Assembly: GCA_024362935.1 (NCBI GenBank)
Contig: JANCRA010000018.1
Location: 248,001 to 312,000, forward strand
Reading direction: 5' to 3'
Source: Setophaga petechia
Taxonomy: Eukaryota > Chordata > Aves > Passeriformes > Parulidae
Length of the DNA stretch: 64,000 nt
Positions 22,921 to 34,370 of the stretch are shown here, in pieces (within the stretch, counting starts at the first letter, position 1; every line of letters starts with the position of its first letter). Below the pieces are notes generated by a model that did not search any database, was not told the DNA's origin, and saw nothing but the letters and a program-made list of their open reading frames with translations. The position numbers and the translations under genes are program-made.

Positions 22921-23922
22921 TAAAACTTCATCCAAAAATCAATTCACCAACGGCATCACAATCCAACTGAAGACACAAGCCCAGAGCCAGAAGCTTTCCT
23001 CTGGGCCTGCAGCTTGTTTTTGCTAATATTTCATGGTTTTAGGCAAAAACAAAGTAAAAAAATTAAGTTTATGAAGGAAGATTTAATTGTTTTTTCCTTT
23101 TACATTATGATTTCTTGGGATATCTGGTTAAAATTCAAGAGTCTCCTCAGATTTTTGTGTATTTGCTTTTGTGGTCACCGTGCAGGTTTTGGTAGCACTA
23201 AAAAGAGGTTTTGCTGTAAGAATGGAGTTCCACACCTGAGTGCCATAATGAGTCATAAAGTCCACATAGAAATTATTTTTAAAATCCCCTTGCTATTAAT
23301 TGGAGTGATATTATTTCTCTCTGTGTTATTTCATTTGGGCTTTGGAGGATTAATTTGCTGGAAGTGTCTGAATTGCAACAGAAATGCTGATTGTACTGAA
23401 ATTACCTCAAATGAGCCAGACAAAAATGGGTTTTTACAGTCAAGCTCCTTTTGCTCCTTCTCTTTTTCTTTGAAAGTTTTTCCTGCTCTTCCACTTGCTT
23501 TGCCCTATAAAAATATTCAAATTCTAGGTGCTTTTTGGAGACCTGGAGAGTCTTAATGTGGTGAAATTTGATTTTTAAAAACTCTGCTACACTCAGGGTT
23601 TGTAATTGGTATCTAAATATCTGTGAAGTGAAAGTTTGGGGGAAGGAAGTGGAGGAAATTCCATGGGAATGATCTGAACTAGGAAGCACCAACCTCTGGT
23701 CTTGATTCCCCCTGGTTTTGTTTTTTTAGCCATTATTCCAGAAACTTCAACCCTTAAACAATCTGTGGTGCCTCTGTGTCCAACAAATCAATTTTTGTTT
23801 GTGTTCGTGACTTTTTGCTCAAATTTCTGTCAGTAGTGATGACAGATTTATGGGATACAAGGACCTGCCAGCCATCCTGAGGCTTTCCAAGGATTTTTTA
23901 GTGTAACAGGGACATGCTTCCC

Positions 23923-23965
<43 letters not shown>
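23923..23965. repeat. (TTA)n microsatellite
   Basis: About 14 perfect ATT/TTA units, likely length-polymorphic. Confidence 0.97.
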
Positions 23966-26750
23966 TTTCTCCCTTACCTTGGCTCAGCTGGCAAAACCAA
24001 ATCAGTTTTACAGCTGCAGCCTGAAATCTTCATTCAAGCCCCTGGTTCCAAGCAGAGTTTTTGACATTTCCCTTCCTCCCCGTGTCAGTTTTTGGGTAAT
24101 TGCTGCGTGTTTCTGGAAGCTGGAGTCCATAGCAGCCAATTAACACTATTTAACAGCTGTTCAAAGGGATAATTGCCTGATGTTAGCATCACCTCACGTT
24201 ATTCTTAATGCTAATTATGCCCAATTTACTCTCCCAAAACACGGGGATGTTTCCAAACGTGACAACTGCAATGTTTGTGTTCCTGCCAGCTGCACACGGG
24301 AGCTGCAGGATTTTGGGGCTGTGCTGGTAAATCAGAATATTCCTTGTTGAAGGTTCCTCTCCTGGGTGGAGCTGTTGTGGTGTCACATTTATCCTCTTCT
24401 CCCTGGGGATTTCTTGGTAGGATTGGAAAGGCAGAAGGAAACAAGCCACAAAAACTTCCATAGCCCAGCAGATAGCTCAGTTTTGTTAATTTTTCAAAAA
24501 AATTGGGACAGCAGAGTAATTCCCACCCTTTTAAATGAACTTTATGCTGTATCCATAGTCCTGTTCACTAAAAATTTCTTGGAGAACCACAATATTACAT
24601 CTGTAATTTTCTCTTTTAAATCCAGCCTCTTGATTTCCAGAAATATGGTTTTTTAGATTTATTTTTTTTACTATTTTTTTAAAGATTCATTTGCTCCATA
24701 ACCTCCTGCTAACAGCAGCCTATTTTTTACCATTTTATATAAATGACTTGCTCCTCAGCTTCTGCACAGTTTTACAAACTGAATAAAGCAGCATAAATAA
24801 CCCATTTAGAAAAGGTCTTATTGAATGTTAACATTTTACATCCAGGATCAAATTGCAATAATTGCCTGAAAGGAAAACGCTGAAAACAAATGATGGGGCT
24901 TGAAAATAGAAATCACAGTTTCAAATAAAAATAGATAGAGAGCCCTTCAGAAGCTGTGGCAAATCAAAGGTTGGTTTAGTTGGGAAGTGGGGATTTATTA
25001 GCTTGGGTAGATTGTGATGAAAGATACCTGTGAAAATAATTGGTCTCATTTTGGGGAAATCAGGCAGTCCATTAAAACTGCTGCACACCACGATCAATTA
25101 TTAAGCAATGATTAGCAATACTCATTTGGCTGGTAAATTCCTGTGATTTTTAGCACTCCCTGAACCAGAGTAAATCCCAGCCAAGAGAGGAGAATTCAGA
25201 TCACCCAGAGTCTTTTGTTTGTGCATCTCAGGAGGATCCTTGTGTGGGAATGGATGCTGTGAATCCCTCTGAAGTTCCAAGTGCAGGCAGGGACATATCA
25301 GGAGTTGATGTGGAGTATTTACAATTAATTTTGGGGTGAAATAAGACAGAAAATGGAGTTTACAGTGCCTGACCCACACCCATGTACAGAGCAAGATGAG
25401 CTGTGAGAGTTTTGAGGCAGGAAAGCAGAGCTGGAATCACCAGTTAGGGCACAGGGAAATAAAATTCTCCTTTTTGCCTTTAAAGATGTTAAAATAATTA
25501 AGATATAAATAAAATATATGTGTTTTGTTTTTAGGACAGAAAGAGGCAAAATAATCACTATTATGGATAATAGAGGCTGGGGTGGAAATGCTTCATTGGT
25601 AGCAATGTATTTTCTGTAGGTTTGATAGAGGCAGGAAAACACTTTTAATCTTTTCAATCATGATTGATATCAATCATCTAAACATGCAATTACCCAGGTA
25701 CACAATTAATCAAAACACTGAGAGATGAACAGAGTATCATTATTTAATTTCACCAACAAATGCCTCGACAGAATCTGCTCTTGAAAGATTTTTTTCCAAC
25801 ACTGGCTTCAGAATTGGTTTCAAAATAAGAAATGATCTCCCAGATGGAGCCATTTGTGCAAGTGTTGCTGGTTTGGAGTGTGGGAATAGTGAAGCCTGTG
25901 GGTGTTGCATCTCCTGCAGCAAAAAAGGAACATGAACCCGTGGAGCCAGCCAGAAAAATGTAGAAGGGCCAGAGTCCAAGTGAAGAAATAGTGGGTGAGG
26001 ATGAAAATGTTGCACTTTTCTACATATTGCTGCACTTAGATTTCTTATAATAAACTCTATTCCCTTTCCCAGCCGGGTCAGGGCTGTGCACTGTGAATGC
26101 CAACCTATCCTGGCAGCAAATGCACCTGGAAATGCAGAACTAAAAACCTTTCTAACACTGATTTTTTTGTAATTCCTTGTGCCTGTTCATTCTGATCAAA
26201 CACAAGGGGTTTGTTGCCCTTCCAGTTTTTGAGCTCTGCTGTGGTTGGACAAGTGAGATTTGTTGTTCTTGGTGCCAGGGAGAGAATTTTGTGTGTGGAA
26301 AATGAACAGTGAACAAAGAATGACTCTGCTTGGTGTAATTTTGTGGAGCAATTTGATGGCTTTTGAAGATTCTCTGTCATCCTTGAAGCATCACTTTCTG
26401 TGAGAGAATTTGATTTGGATGTTCATATTTTCAGAGCCCAGTCTGAGCTTTCACTTTCCCCTCTGCTCCTCTCCCCCCTAACCTGGAGCACTGCTAGGAT
26501 TTCCCAGGGCCTTCTGTTTGTGAAATGTAGAGCAAATCTGAATCTTTCATCAAAATTAAGATTGAGTTGTGCCTTATCTCTCTTTCCTCTGCATCTGGTG
26601 GATTTGCAGGTGAGCGTATTTCTTTCCTGGCTAGTGTAGGAATGGGAAGGGTTTTATTTTTAGTGAAAAATCCAGATTAATTCCACTGTAAGGCCAGCTC
26701 ATATCTCTAATGTAAAAAGTGAACTGGGATGGAATTGATTTTTGGTTTTG

Positions 26751-26760
26751 CTATAAATAG
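26751..26760 (+). promoter_or_regulatory. MEF2-type consensus site
   Basis: CTATAAATAG, exact match to YTAWWWWTAR; within unique sequence, in the nearly palindromic context GCTATAAATAGC. Confidence 0.3.
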
Positions 26761-27814
26761 CACCATAAAACAGAGATGAAATTAAGAAGGGTGCAGTGCC
26801 TACATGGAAATATCTGTGTGTGTGTAATGGCTTCCAGTGGTCTGAGATAAATATACATGACTAATAGGAAATATTCCCAAATTCCAGCAAAAAAAACCCT
26901 CACTGAGCAGGATTAAAACATGAGGGACAATTTTCCAGCCATGTCTGAAGGACTAAACAAAGGAAACTCATTGAAAAGCAGGAAAAGGAGTTGTGACTGC
27001 AGCCTTCACTTCCTGGGGGTGTCCCAAAGTTGGATCCCATCCTGATCCCCCTGGCTCTTTCCCAGCCCTGCTTGGACAGGGTGATGTGACAGCTCCCAAG
27101 GGCTCCATCCAGCCTGCAGCACCTTGTGACAGGGCAGGGCTGAGGTGACAATGGGTGAGTCAGTGTTGACTCCCCTGGAAAACTCCAGTGATTGTGGCAA
27201 AGGAAAATACTGAGAGAAATTGCTGCCATTTTCAGGTGTTTGAATACAAACCCCACTGTTTTCTGGACTAGGAATGCAGGTGTATCATATTTTCACTAAT
27301 GGTGCTTTTGAAAGTGGTTTTTAAATGAATAAAGGGTTTTTAGGTAATGAGACTTGAAAACATCCTTTCAGATCAAACTTCACCCTCCTGCTCGTGCCAG
27401 CTCCTGTCCTTTGTGTGTTCCTGTGGCAGGAAACTAAACACAGTGAGCAAAAAAAACCAAAACCAAACTGAATTTAGCTCAGCATTCAAACAGGCAGCTG
27501 CTTGAAGGGTCCTGCTCCCCCTGAAGGCCCAGAGAGCCCCTGGCAGCTCCATCTGTCACTGCAGCAAAGGGGCAGAACGTGGGGCTGATGGAGGGGGGAC
27601 CCTGGGCTGCACCAGGAGCCCCCAGAGGGAGCTGGGCTGGATCCTGCTGATCTCCAGGGTCCCATTCCCAGGAAAAGCTGTGGATATTCTGCAATGGCAA
27701 AGCTAAATGTGGCAACTGCTGAGGATGGATGTTTTCCTGAGCTGATTTTCTTGGGGCAAAAAGAGGGGTGGGAGAGGAGCTGCTGTAGCTTCAAAGCTGA
27801 GCTGAGGGGTGGAA

Positions 27815-28258
27815 TGTCACTGTCACATCTTCTGGAAAAATCCCTTTGCCAGGGTTTCTCTCCTGGGAAGCTGAGAAGCCTCAGAGAAAAAGGAAAACAA
27901 AATTATCTCATTTCCTTCTCCTGTGTTTTGCTGCTTTGGAATGAGGTTGGAGGTTGTTTATCAAATGTGAATTGTTTTAACTTAATGACCAATCACCCTC
28001 CAGCTGTGTCAGGGCTCTGGAGAGAGTCATGAGTTTTTCATTATTATATTTTAGCCTTCTGTCTGTATCCTTTCTCTATTCTTTAGTATAGTTTAGTATA
28101 GTTTTAGTATAGCATAATATAATATAATATATAATATAATATAATATAATATAATATAATATATTATCATATCATATAATAAAATAATAAATTAGCCTTC
28201 TAAGAACATGGAGATTGATAATTTCCTCCCTTCAACGGGGGTCTCAGAAAATCCCACA
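27815..28258 (+). mobile_element. Solo LTR, class II (ERVK-type), diverged
   Basis: Starts TGTCACTGTCACATC and ends AAAATCCCACA. Flanks GTGGAA (27809-27814) and GTAGAA (28259-28264) are a 6-bp duplication with one mismatch. Internal blocks match the 45767 family in order: GGAAAAATCC, GGGAAGCTGAGAAGCCTCAG, TTAATGACCAATCA, TTTAGTATAGTTT and AATAAATTAGCCTTCT. An ATAAT-type microsatellite has expanded at 28109-28190 before the AATAAA. Greater divergence and the mismatch in the duplication suggest this is older than the copies at 28995 and 45767. Confidence 0.82.
28109..28190. repeat. (ATAAT)n-type tract inside the LTR
   Basis: About 80 bp of ATAAT/ATATA units between the TTTAGTATAG block and the AATAAA of the LTR. 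The related LTR at 49508 has expanded at the corresponding place. Confidence 0.9.
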
Positions 28259-28441
28259 GTAGAACTCCTCAATTTTTTTCAAGCTGCTGAGTGTGGAGTC
28301 CTCTTCTGTCCTTGACAGTGTCCCCAAAGAGGAAAATCACCTGGTGGAGGCAGGGACACTTCAGTCAATCTCTCACTTAAAAAGGTGATGATATTCACAA
28401 ATGGAACATCCCAAGGCCATTTAATAAGTTAATATTAAATA

Positions 28442-28443
28442 AG

Positions 28444-28486
<43 letters not shown>

Positions 28487-28577
28487 ATTTATATAATAAA
28501 TTTATATATATATATTAAAACATAAGTTATATAATAAGTTTATATATATATACACACACATATATATACACATAGAT

Positions 28578-28638
<61 letters not shown>
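28442..28638. repeat. Compound (TA)n / (CA)n microsatellite
   Basis: (TA)n at about 28445-28482, an interrupted TA/TTTATA stretch, (CA)n at about 28573-28596, then a second long (TA)n to 28637. It is expected to be length-unstable and prone to unusual DNA structure. Confidence 0.97.
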
Positions 28639-28640
<2 letters not shown>

Positions 28641-28994
28641 ATGTAGTAACATGGTTTTACAACACCAAAAGCTGTTTAAAGCAAATACTGACCAAAGATT
28701 TAATACAGGTTTAAGCCAGACCCTACATTTCATTTCTTCTTTGCCCCTCCAAGTGTATCAGAGGGAAGCTGTGATTCCTCTCTGGAACGCTGGGTTATTC
28801 CTGCAGTGCTGGCTGGGAAATTAAAAAGGCTTTCTCCAAACTCCCTTCCCAAGCTGGGTTTTGTGCAGGGCACGGCCAAATGCACATTGGAGCTGGAAAA
28901 GGACAGGCAGGAGCGTGGAGGGACCACCTGCTCTGCCTCAGTCCTGGCTGCAGCCAGGGAAGTCTGGATTAATTGTGTTTGTATTTAACTTGAG

Positions 28995-29387
28995 TGTCAC
29001 AGACATTCTTCTTGGAAAATCCTTTCTTAGGATTTTTCCTTGCTGGAGCTGAAAGGTTTCAGCAGCAATGTAAACAATGATTATCTGCTGCTGTGGAATG
29101 CAACAGGTCCACCCGTGATTGGTCCCCTGTAGATGTTTGGACCTACAGAGACCACTCACGATGGACCTGCTGTCGTCTCTGCCGAGACACAGAGCCTTGT
29201 TTTTCATTCCTTGCTATCTCTCTCCTAGCTTAGCAGCTTCAGAAGAAGCCTCTTGCCTTTCTATCTTTATGTAGCATAGTTATAATGCTGTATATATATC
29301 CCAATATAATAAATCAAGCCTTCTGATCATGGAATCAAGATCCTGTCTCATCCATCCTCTAACAAACCCCTGTGAACACCGACAACA
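28995..29387 (+). mobile_element. Solo LTR, class II (ERVK-type)
   Basis: Starts TGTCACAGACATTC and ends CACCGACAACA, flanked by a perfect 6-bp duplication CTTGAG (28989-28994 and 29388-29393). The 5' half (TTGGAAAATCCTTTCTTAGG, TGATTATCTGCTGCTGTGG) and the 3' end (AATAAATCAAGCCTTCTGAT, CCCCTGTGAACACC) match the 45767 family. The middle (about 29110-29270) differs, which suggests a distinct subfamily or a recombinant LTR. No viral interior adjoins it. Confidence 0.92.
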
Positions 29388-30298
29388 CTTGAGATCAGGA
29401 ATAGCAGATCTGACAGAGCTCACCAGCTTCAGGGCTGGGACAGCAGACAGAAATCCAAGAATTCCAAGTGCAGAGCTGGGATATGCTGCTTTCAGGACAG
29501 TTGGAAGGGAGTTGCTGTGAATTTCCAGCTTGACATTTCAAAGGATGGAGAGGGAAGTCCAGCTCAATGCTAAAAAATCCAGAGAGGTGGCCCTGCCTCT
29601 TGCTCTGATGGCTGCCAGGGCTAGAGTTTGTTGGAATTGCTTCAAATTGGGGAAGTGATCAAAGTGAGTTATTCCAGAGCCTGGAAATGCTGTAAAGCCA
29701 CAGCATTTTGGTTCTTTGTCAAAGAGCACAGCAAGTCTGAGTGTTCCTGGTAAAAACAACACCAGAAAATGAAGGTTTGGGCTGTGGCCTCTTGTGCACA
29801 CCAATGTATCAAACAAGGTATTTCCCTCTGGGTGGAAAAGCACTGCTTTTAATAGAGTGGAGGAGAAGCTTTGGAAGCTGTGCCTGGCACAGCCTTCATT
29901 AAATGCTAAATGTATTTAGACTGATAACTTCAGCAGCGTTGCAACCTGTATTTTATATTTCTGATAATGCCAGAATGGGAATACTAAACATCTCTATATT
30001 CTGCCCTTTGCCTCGACAGATGTCTTGGCCAGGATTAAATTAATTGCTAAATGTCTTTTCCTGCCTGACAGCTGGGATTTTGAGGCTTCAGAGGTAAATA
30101 GGTTTTGAAGCAATCCAATAATAGGCTTACAAGGCTGAGAGGCAACAGAGCTGAAAAGTGAAAAATCAAGAGGCTGGACCATTAATACCTCCTTGAAAAG
30201 TTAATCAGCCCATGACAACAGGCTGGAGTGGAAAGAGTGGCTGTGCTGAGGGGTTTGGCAGGTCAGTGTTTTGCCCCAGGTGTTCAGGTTTGGAGTAT
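29388..30298. other. Unique non-coding sequence
   Basis: No gene or repeat recognised. Confidence 0.6.
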
Positions 30299-30717
30299 TT
30301 ATGTAATTGTGTGTTGTGTGGTAGATATTTGTAGTTAATTAACTTTGTAATAACGTTGTGAGGTGATCTGAGCAGGTTTTCCTCAAGAGAAGGGGTGAAT
30401 GTCCTCAAAGTGCTCCTCCAAAGTTGGTTGTCACTGCCTAGAGATGTTATCTGGTATATCCCAAATTTAGGGGTTTTTCTGTATTTTGGTTCAGTGCTGG
30501 GGCAGGATGGAGTTGCTCTCTCCAAACACCCACTGAGGATGATTCCAAAGGATGGGGAGGCTGAGGGTGGCTCTTCCAAGCCTTTTCAAGGAAAATCTCA
30601 GTGTTCATGGCTGTGGTTTCAGTGGGGACAAGAGGAAAAACAGAACATCAGGACAGAACATTGTTATTACCAAGTTAATTAACTACAAATAACTACCACA
30701 TAACTGCATAACTACAA
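30299..30717. repeat. Inverted-repeat-bounded segment (possible MITE-like element)
   Basis: Two ~58-bp arms in inverted orientation, at about 30299-30357 and 30660-30717. The conserved part reads GTGGTAG.TATTTGTAGTTAA then TTAACTT.GTAATAAC in both, about 85% identical overall with one 1-bp gap. They enclose ~300 bp of unrelated sequence. The layout resembles a non-autonomous DNA transposon with long terminal inverted repeats. I find no clean target-site duplication and do not recognise the family. A chance duplication-inversion is also possible. Confidence 0.55.
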
Positions 30718-31364
30718 AGCCTTGGTGGCTTTGGGCACCAGAGGCTGCAGAAATCGGGGTGGTGCTGGAGAAAGGGCAGAGGTTTGGGGTTGTATCAGAG
30801 AAGGAAAGTGATGGGGAGGGTTAAAACATTAATGATGGGGAAGGAAAACTTGGGGGTGACAAACCTACATGACAATGTCATTATTGAAACAAAAGTAACG
30901 TTGCTGAGAGCTTCCAAACATTTTGCACCAACTGATAAAATACAAAATACCAGTGCCCATCTGCAAGAGGGGCTGCTGGAGGTTTGTTTTCCTGTTGTCT
31001 GTCTCCATGGTAATTGAGTTTCCTGAGGGCTGAAATCCATTTGTTTAATTACAATCTTTCATTTTCATACGGCGGCGGCTCTGCGTCCCTAATTGCTCTG
31101 GCTGGGGTGCAGATGCAGAGAGACCTTTCCCCATGAAATGGCTCCAGAATTCTGGGGGTGTTCCCAGAGAAAACATTAACATCTGGAGCAGGGTTTGGCT
31201 ATTAAAGCTTCAGATGAAATATTCAGCTTCAAACACTCACCTGACTGTGAGGAACGTGGGCAGGAGGAGGTCTGGGAGCTGGCAGCCCAACAGCTGCCAC
31301 TGAAGTGTGCAAAAGTGCAGAATTAAACCAATCTGGGCTTTTTGGTACCAATTCAGGGACATTG
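30718..31364. other. Unique sequence holding a possible regulatory patch
   Basis: No gene recognised. See the separate entry for 30990-31110. Confidence 0.55.
30990..31110. promoter_or_regulatory. Candidate regulatory patch: RFX-like site, TAATT cores, CpG cluster
   Basis: Within 120 bp lie an X-box-like GTCTCCATGGTAAT (31001-31014, one mismatch at the 3' end from the RFX consensus), three homeodomain-type cores (GGTAATTGAG, TTTAATTAC, CCTAATTGC), and GGCGGCGGCTCTGCG around 31071-31086 with several CpGs in a CpG-poor region. The co-occurrence is suggestive only. Confidence 0.25.
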
Positions 31365-31545
31365 GTGCCATGGAATTCCTTCCTTGTGGGTAGAGCAGCC
31401 ATGAATTTCCATGGGGAGAGGAGATTTGTGCCATGGAATTCCTTCCTTGTGGGTAGAGCAACCATGAATTTCCATAGGGAGAGGAGATTTGTGCCATGGA
31501 ATTCCTTCCTTGTGGGTAGAGCAACCATGAATTTCCATGGGGAGT
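31365..31545. repeat. 63-bp tandem triplication
   Basis: Three near-identical 63-bp units start at 31365, 31428 and 31491 with GTGCCATGGAATTCCTTCCT, each carrying GTGGGTAGAGCA.CCATGAA. Only a few substitutions separate them, so the expansion looks recent. Because 63 is a multiple of three, several frames stay open; they are not genes. Confidence 0.96.
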
Positions 31546-31908
31546 GGGAGCTTCCAGCCCTGCTGGTGATGGGAACTCGTCTTTACCCCCACCCACTCCT
31601 TTTGCCATCTGTAATGAAAGACCTTAAGGGAAAATGGGATTTTCAGCAGGAGCAGGGATGGATGGAGCTGGTGGAAACTCTGGAATTATGATGGATTCTG
31701 CCTCTTTTAGCAGGAGAAATGCCTTGGCAAACACATTCCTGTTCTGTTATCAGCTCCTAAATGGTTTCTTCAAGGATTCCTCTTTGCAGGAATTGCAGGG
31801 GAATTCCCTAGAAATGGGAATTTAGCTCTGATTTGGATAGGGGAGTGTCATGAGGGAAAGGGGTAGCAATAGCTCTGGGAGCACTGCCCCTGAAGGAGGA
31901 GATTGTAA
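31546..31908. other. Unique non-coding sequence
   Basis: No gene or repeat recognised between the 63-bp triplication and the ATT/T-rich tract. Confidence 0.6.
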
Positions 31909-31909
31909 A

Positions 31910-31942
<33 letters not shown>

Positions 31943-31980
31943 GGGTTTTTTTTGTTTTTTTTGGGTTTTTTTTGTTTGTT

Positions 31981-32021
<41 letters not shown>
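31909..32021. repeat. Two (ATT)n tracts flanking a T-rich tract
   Basis: (TTA)n at about 31909-31942, a TTTTTTGGG/TTTTTTG stretch, then (ATT)n at about 31991-32021. Apparent poly-Ile and poly-Asn frames are translation artefacts. Confidence 0.96.
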
Positions 32022-32383
32022 CAAATCCTGTCATTTCCTGGCAGGTTGTAACCATGGTCTGGTGACTTCCTTTTTATTTGAATAACTCACCAGGTGAATT
32101 TCTACTTATACTATTTATCATGTCCTTGTATGGGTAATACTGGTAATTCTAGAAAATAGCATTCAAAAGGAAGGAGTAAACCTTGTAAATCTTAATTGAT
32201 TCATAATTAAGTGTGGATCAGATGATATTCCCACAATAATTTGTCTGGTTTCAAGTATGGTTTAAGTTTTGGGGTTTTTTAATGGGAAAAATTACGAAGG
32301 TAATCTTTCTTTAGGGATTTCTGAATCCTATCATATTTTTTTAGTAATTTCTACCTGCTTGGATCTTTCCTGTGAATATCCAG

Positions 32384-32489
32384 CTTGGATGGGGAGGGGA
32401 CAGTGGAAGGTGTCCCTGCCATGGCAGGGGGATGGAATGAGATGATCTTTAATGTCCCTTCCAATCCAAAGCATTCTGTGATTCCATGA
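32384..32489 (+). mobile_element. CR1 LINE 3' fragment
   Basis: Plus-oriented: CTTGGATGGGGAGGGGACAG, 'aggtgtccctgccatggcag', 'gatgatctttaatgtccctt', CCAATCCAAAGCATTCTGTG and ATTCCATGA tail. Confidence 0.9.
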
Positions 32490-32806
32490 ATACCATGGGA
32501 AATGTTACAAAAATGAAGTATTGGAGGTAAAACTAAAGGAATTGTCCTCTCATCCTGTCAGTTGTCTGGGAGAAGAGCCCATCCCTGCACAGCAGGGGAA
32601 AATAAAGCCCAGCCTAAAGCCATGAGTTATTCCAGAGCAGTTGGAAGAATGTGTGAGTAACTTGTGTCAATTAAAAATATTGTCCTGCCCTATTTATACT
32701 TTTTCCTGTGGAATCTGGCCTAAAACTGTAATTCCCATCCTTAATTTCCCCTTTAGCTGTGCCTTGTGAGCCAAATATTGATGTGCCTGGGTTTGATTTC
32801 ATGGCA
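32490..32806. other. Unique non-coding sequence
   Basis: Short unique spacer between a CR1 and an LTR; nothing recognised. Confidence 0.6.
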
Positions 32807-32812
32807 CTACCA

Positions 32813-33136
32813 TGACGGGTTTGACAGGAGACAAACACATCTCATGATGATCAACAAGTCTTGGATTTATTGATTAACAGGCACGCTATATAATCACAGT
32901 AATAAGGCTCATACATATTGCAAAAGCAGAGCTCATTACTGGTCAGCTATAAAAAGTCAGCCCCACCTCTCTCAAGATGTTTGTGGCTTCTTTTTACCTC
33001 CTGTTATCACAGATTTTCTTGAACAGCTCCTTGCTCAAAGGAACTGTGTCCTTGAATTAGGCAGCTGTTGCTTTCCTAGCTGTGTTTTCTCACGTCTCTT
33101 TTCCCACCAGCTAAGTCTCAACAAAAACTCTCCACA
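32813..33136 (-). mobile_element. Solo LTR, class II (ERVK-type)
   Basis: Bounded by TGACGGG...CTCCACA with a perfect 6-bp duplication CTACCA (32807-32812 and 33137-33142). On the minus strand it has a TATA-like GATTATATAG around 32895-32886 and an AATAAA signal (32871-32866). Length is 324 bp. Its right duplication is followed by only 6 bp before the next LTR begins at 33149. No viral interior. Confidence 0.9.
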
Positions 33137-33148
33137 CTACCAGAAGAG

Positions 33149-33552
33149 TGATAGTGGAGCCCTGGAAAATGTTAAAGATAGAACTCTAAAATGCCAGGCT
33201 TTGTGTTTTCTCAGATCACTGCACCCGTGTAAGCAGTGTGATAAATGATATAATTGTTAGATGTGATGATTGTTTAGTAATTAAGTATAATTATTATATA
33301 ACCATAAGAAGAATCATGAGAAAGTATGTTGGAAATTTAACGGGGGCTATGTTTAGCTGAAATCTATGTATACAATAGAACAATGTAAGTTTAATAATTA
33401 ACATGAAAGTTATGTAAGGACAGAGTATAAAACACCTTCACCTCCAATGTATGGTGGGAATCAGATTTGGGTTGTAATACCCCAATTCCCAGAGCTCTTC
33501 ATAAAAAGCACCACATAGAATCACTCCGTGATTGTGTTTTTGAACGCTAACA
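33149..33552 (+). mobile_element. Solo LTR, class I (ERV1-type), intact
   Basis: Starts TGATAGTGGAGCCCT, ends GAACGCTAACA, with a 4-bp duplication AGAG (33145-33148 and 33553-33556). TATAAAA box at 33426-33432. It is nearly identical to the copy at 16971-17676 without that copy's insert, and preserves the uninterrupted site GGGTTGTAATACC. Length 404 bp; no viral interior. Confidence 0.9.
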
Positions 33553-33556
33553 AGAG

Positions 33557-33885
33557 CACAAGAAAACCAGCATTCCTTTGAATTTTCTTCAACCAAATGC
33601 CACCTTTTCCCAGTCATCCTGAGCTTTCCTGCAAGGTCTGTGCCAGCTGGGCCCCAGCTCTGTGACAGGCAGCATCTGCTGCCAGCCTGGAGCTCGGGGT
33701 GCTTTGCCTGGGGAGCAGGTACTGCCATCCCCCTCCAGACTCAGCTCTGGCCATCTGGCTGCTGCCTCCTCAGAGCAGGGAAAGAGCTCAGAGACCTGAG
33801 AATTGGCAGCTGGAGGGGCTGGGGAGTGGATGTGTGACTGTGTGTGCAAAATGGACTTTTCAGAGCTGCTTTCTGTGCTAACCAG
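33557..33885. other. Unique non-coding sequence
   Basis: GC-richer unique stretch; overlapping short frames on both strands, none recognisable. Confidence 0.6.
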
Positions 33886-34370
33886 GGGGTTATTTATTTA
33901 TTTATTTATTTATTTTTTTAAATTTTTTCAGGCAGCGGGTTTTATTTGGAGTTTTTCACCAGCTGCTGTGGAATATTTGGGGTTTCATTATTTATTTATT
34001 TATTAATATTATTATTTAGTTTTTATAATTTTTATTGTGTATTGGCTATTGTTTATTGGCTATTGTTTATTGGCTATTGTTTAGTTTTGTTTAGTTTTAG
34101 TTAAATTTATTTTTATTTTTATTTTCTATTCATTGTTTATTTTATTGTAATTTTTATTGTTTATTTTTAGTTTTATTTTTGTTTATTGTTTATTTTATTG
34201 TTTATTTTGTTTTTTATTGTTTTTTATAATTTTATATATTATTTATAATTTTATATATTATTTATTATCATTTATTATTATTGTTTATTATTGTTTATTA
34301 TTGTTTATTTTTTATTTATTATTATTGTTTATTATTTATTATTATTTTATTATTATTATTATTATTATTT
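33886..34370. repeat. AT-rich low-complexity region with (TTTA)n and a 14-bp repeat
   Basis: (TTTA)n at about 33889-33916, a short unique interruption to about 33985, then TTTATT/TTG-type simple sequence to 34370. At 34039-34083 a 14-bp unit (GTTTATTGGCTATT) is repeated about three times. Confidence 0.93.

Larger units (their letters stand above)
22921..27808. other. Unique non-coding sequence
   Basis: Nearly 5 kb with no recognisable gene. The 180-codon frame at 23014-23556 is hydrophobic, starts without a convincing context and matches no family I know. A MEF2-type CTATAAATAG lies at 26751-26760. An ATT microsatellite is listed separately. Confidence 0.6.

Noticed and set aside
23014..23556. 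180-codon open frame in unique DNA
   Set aside because: AT-rich, hydrophobic composition, no convincing start context, no recognisable family, and opposite-strand frames overlap it. The best non-repeat ORF, yet consistent with chance.
27000..27180. Suspected CR1 fragment with GCTTGGACAGGGTGATG
   Set aside because: Only isolated words resemble CR1; block order does not follow.
31822..32065. Poly-Ile and poly-Asn/Lys frames
   Set aside because: Translations of (ATT)n and T-rich simple sequence.
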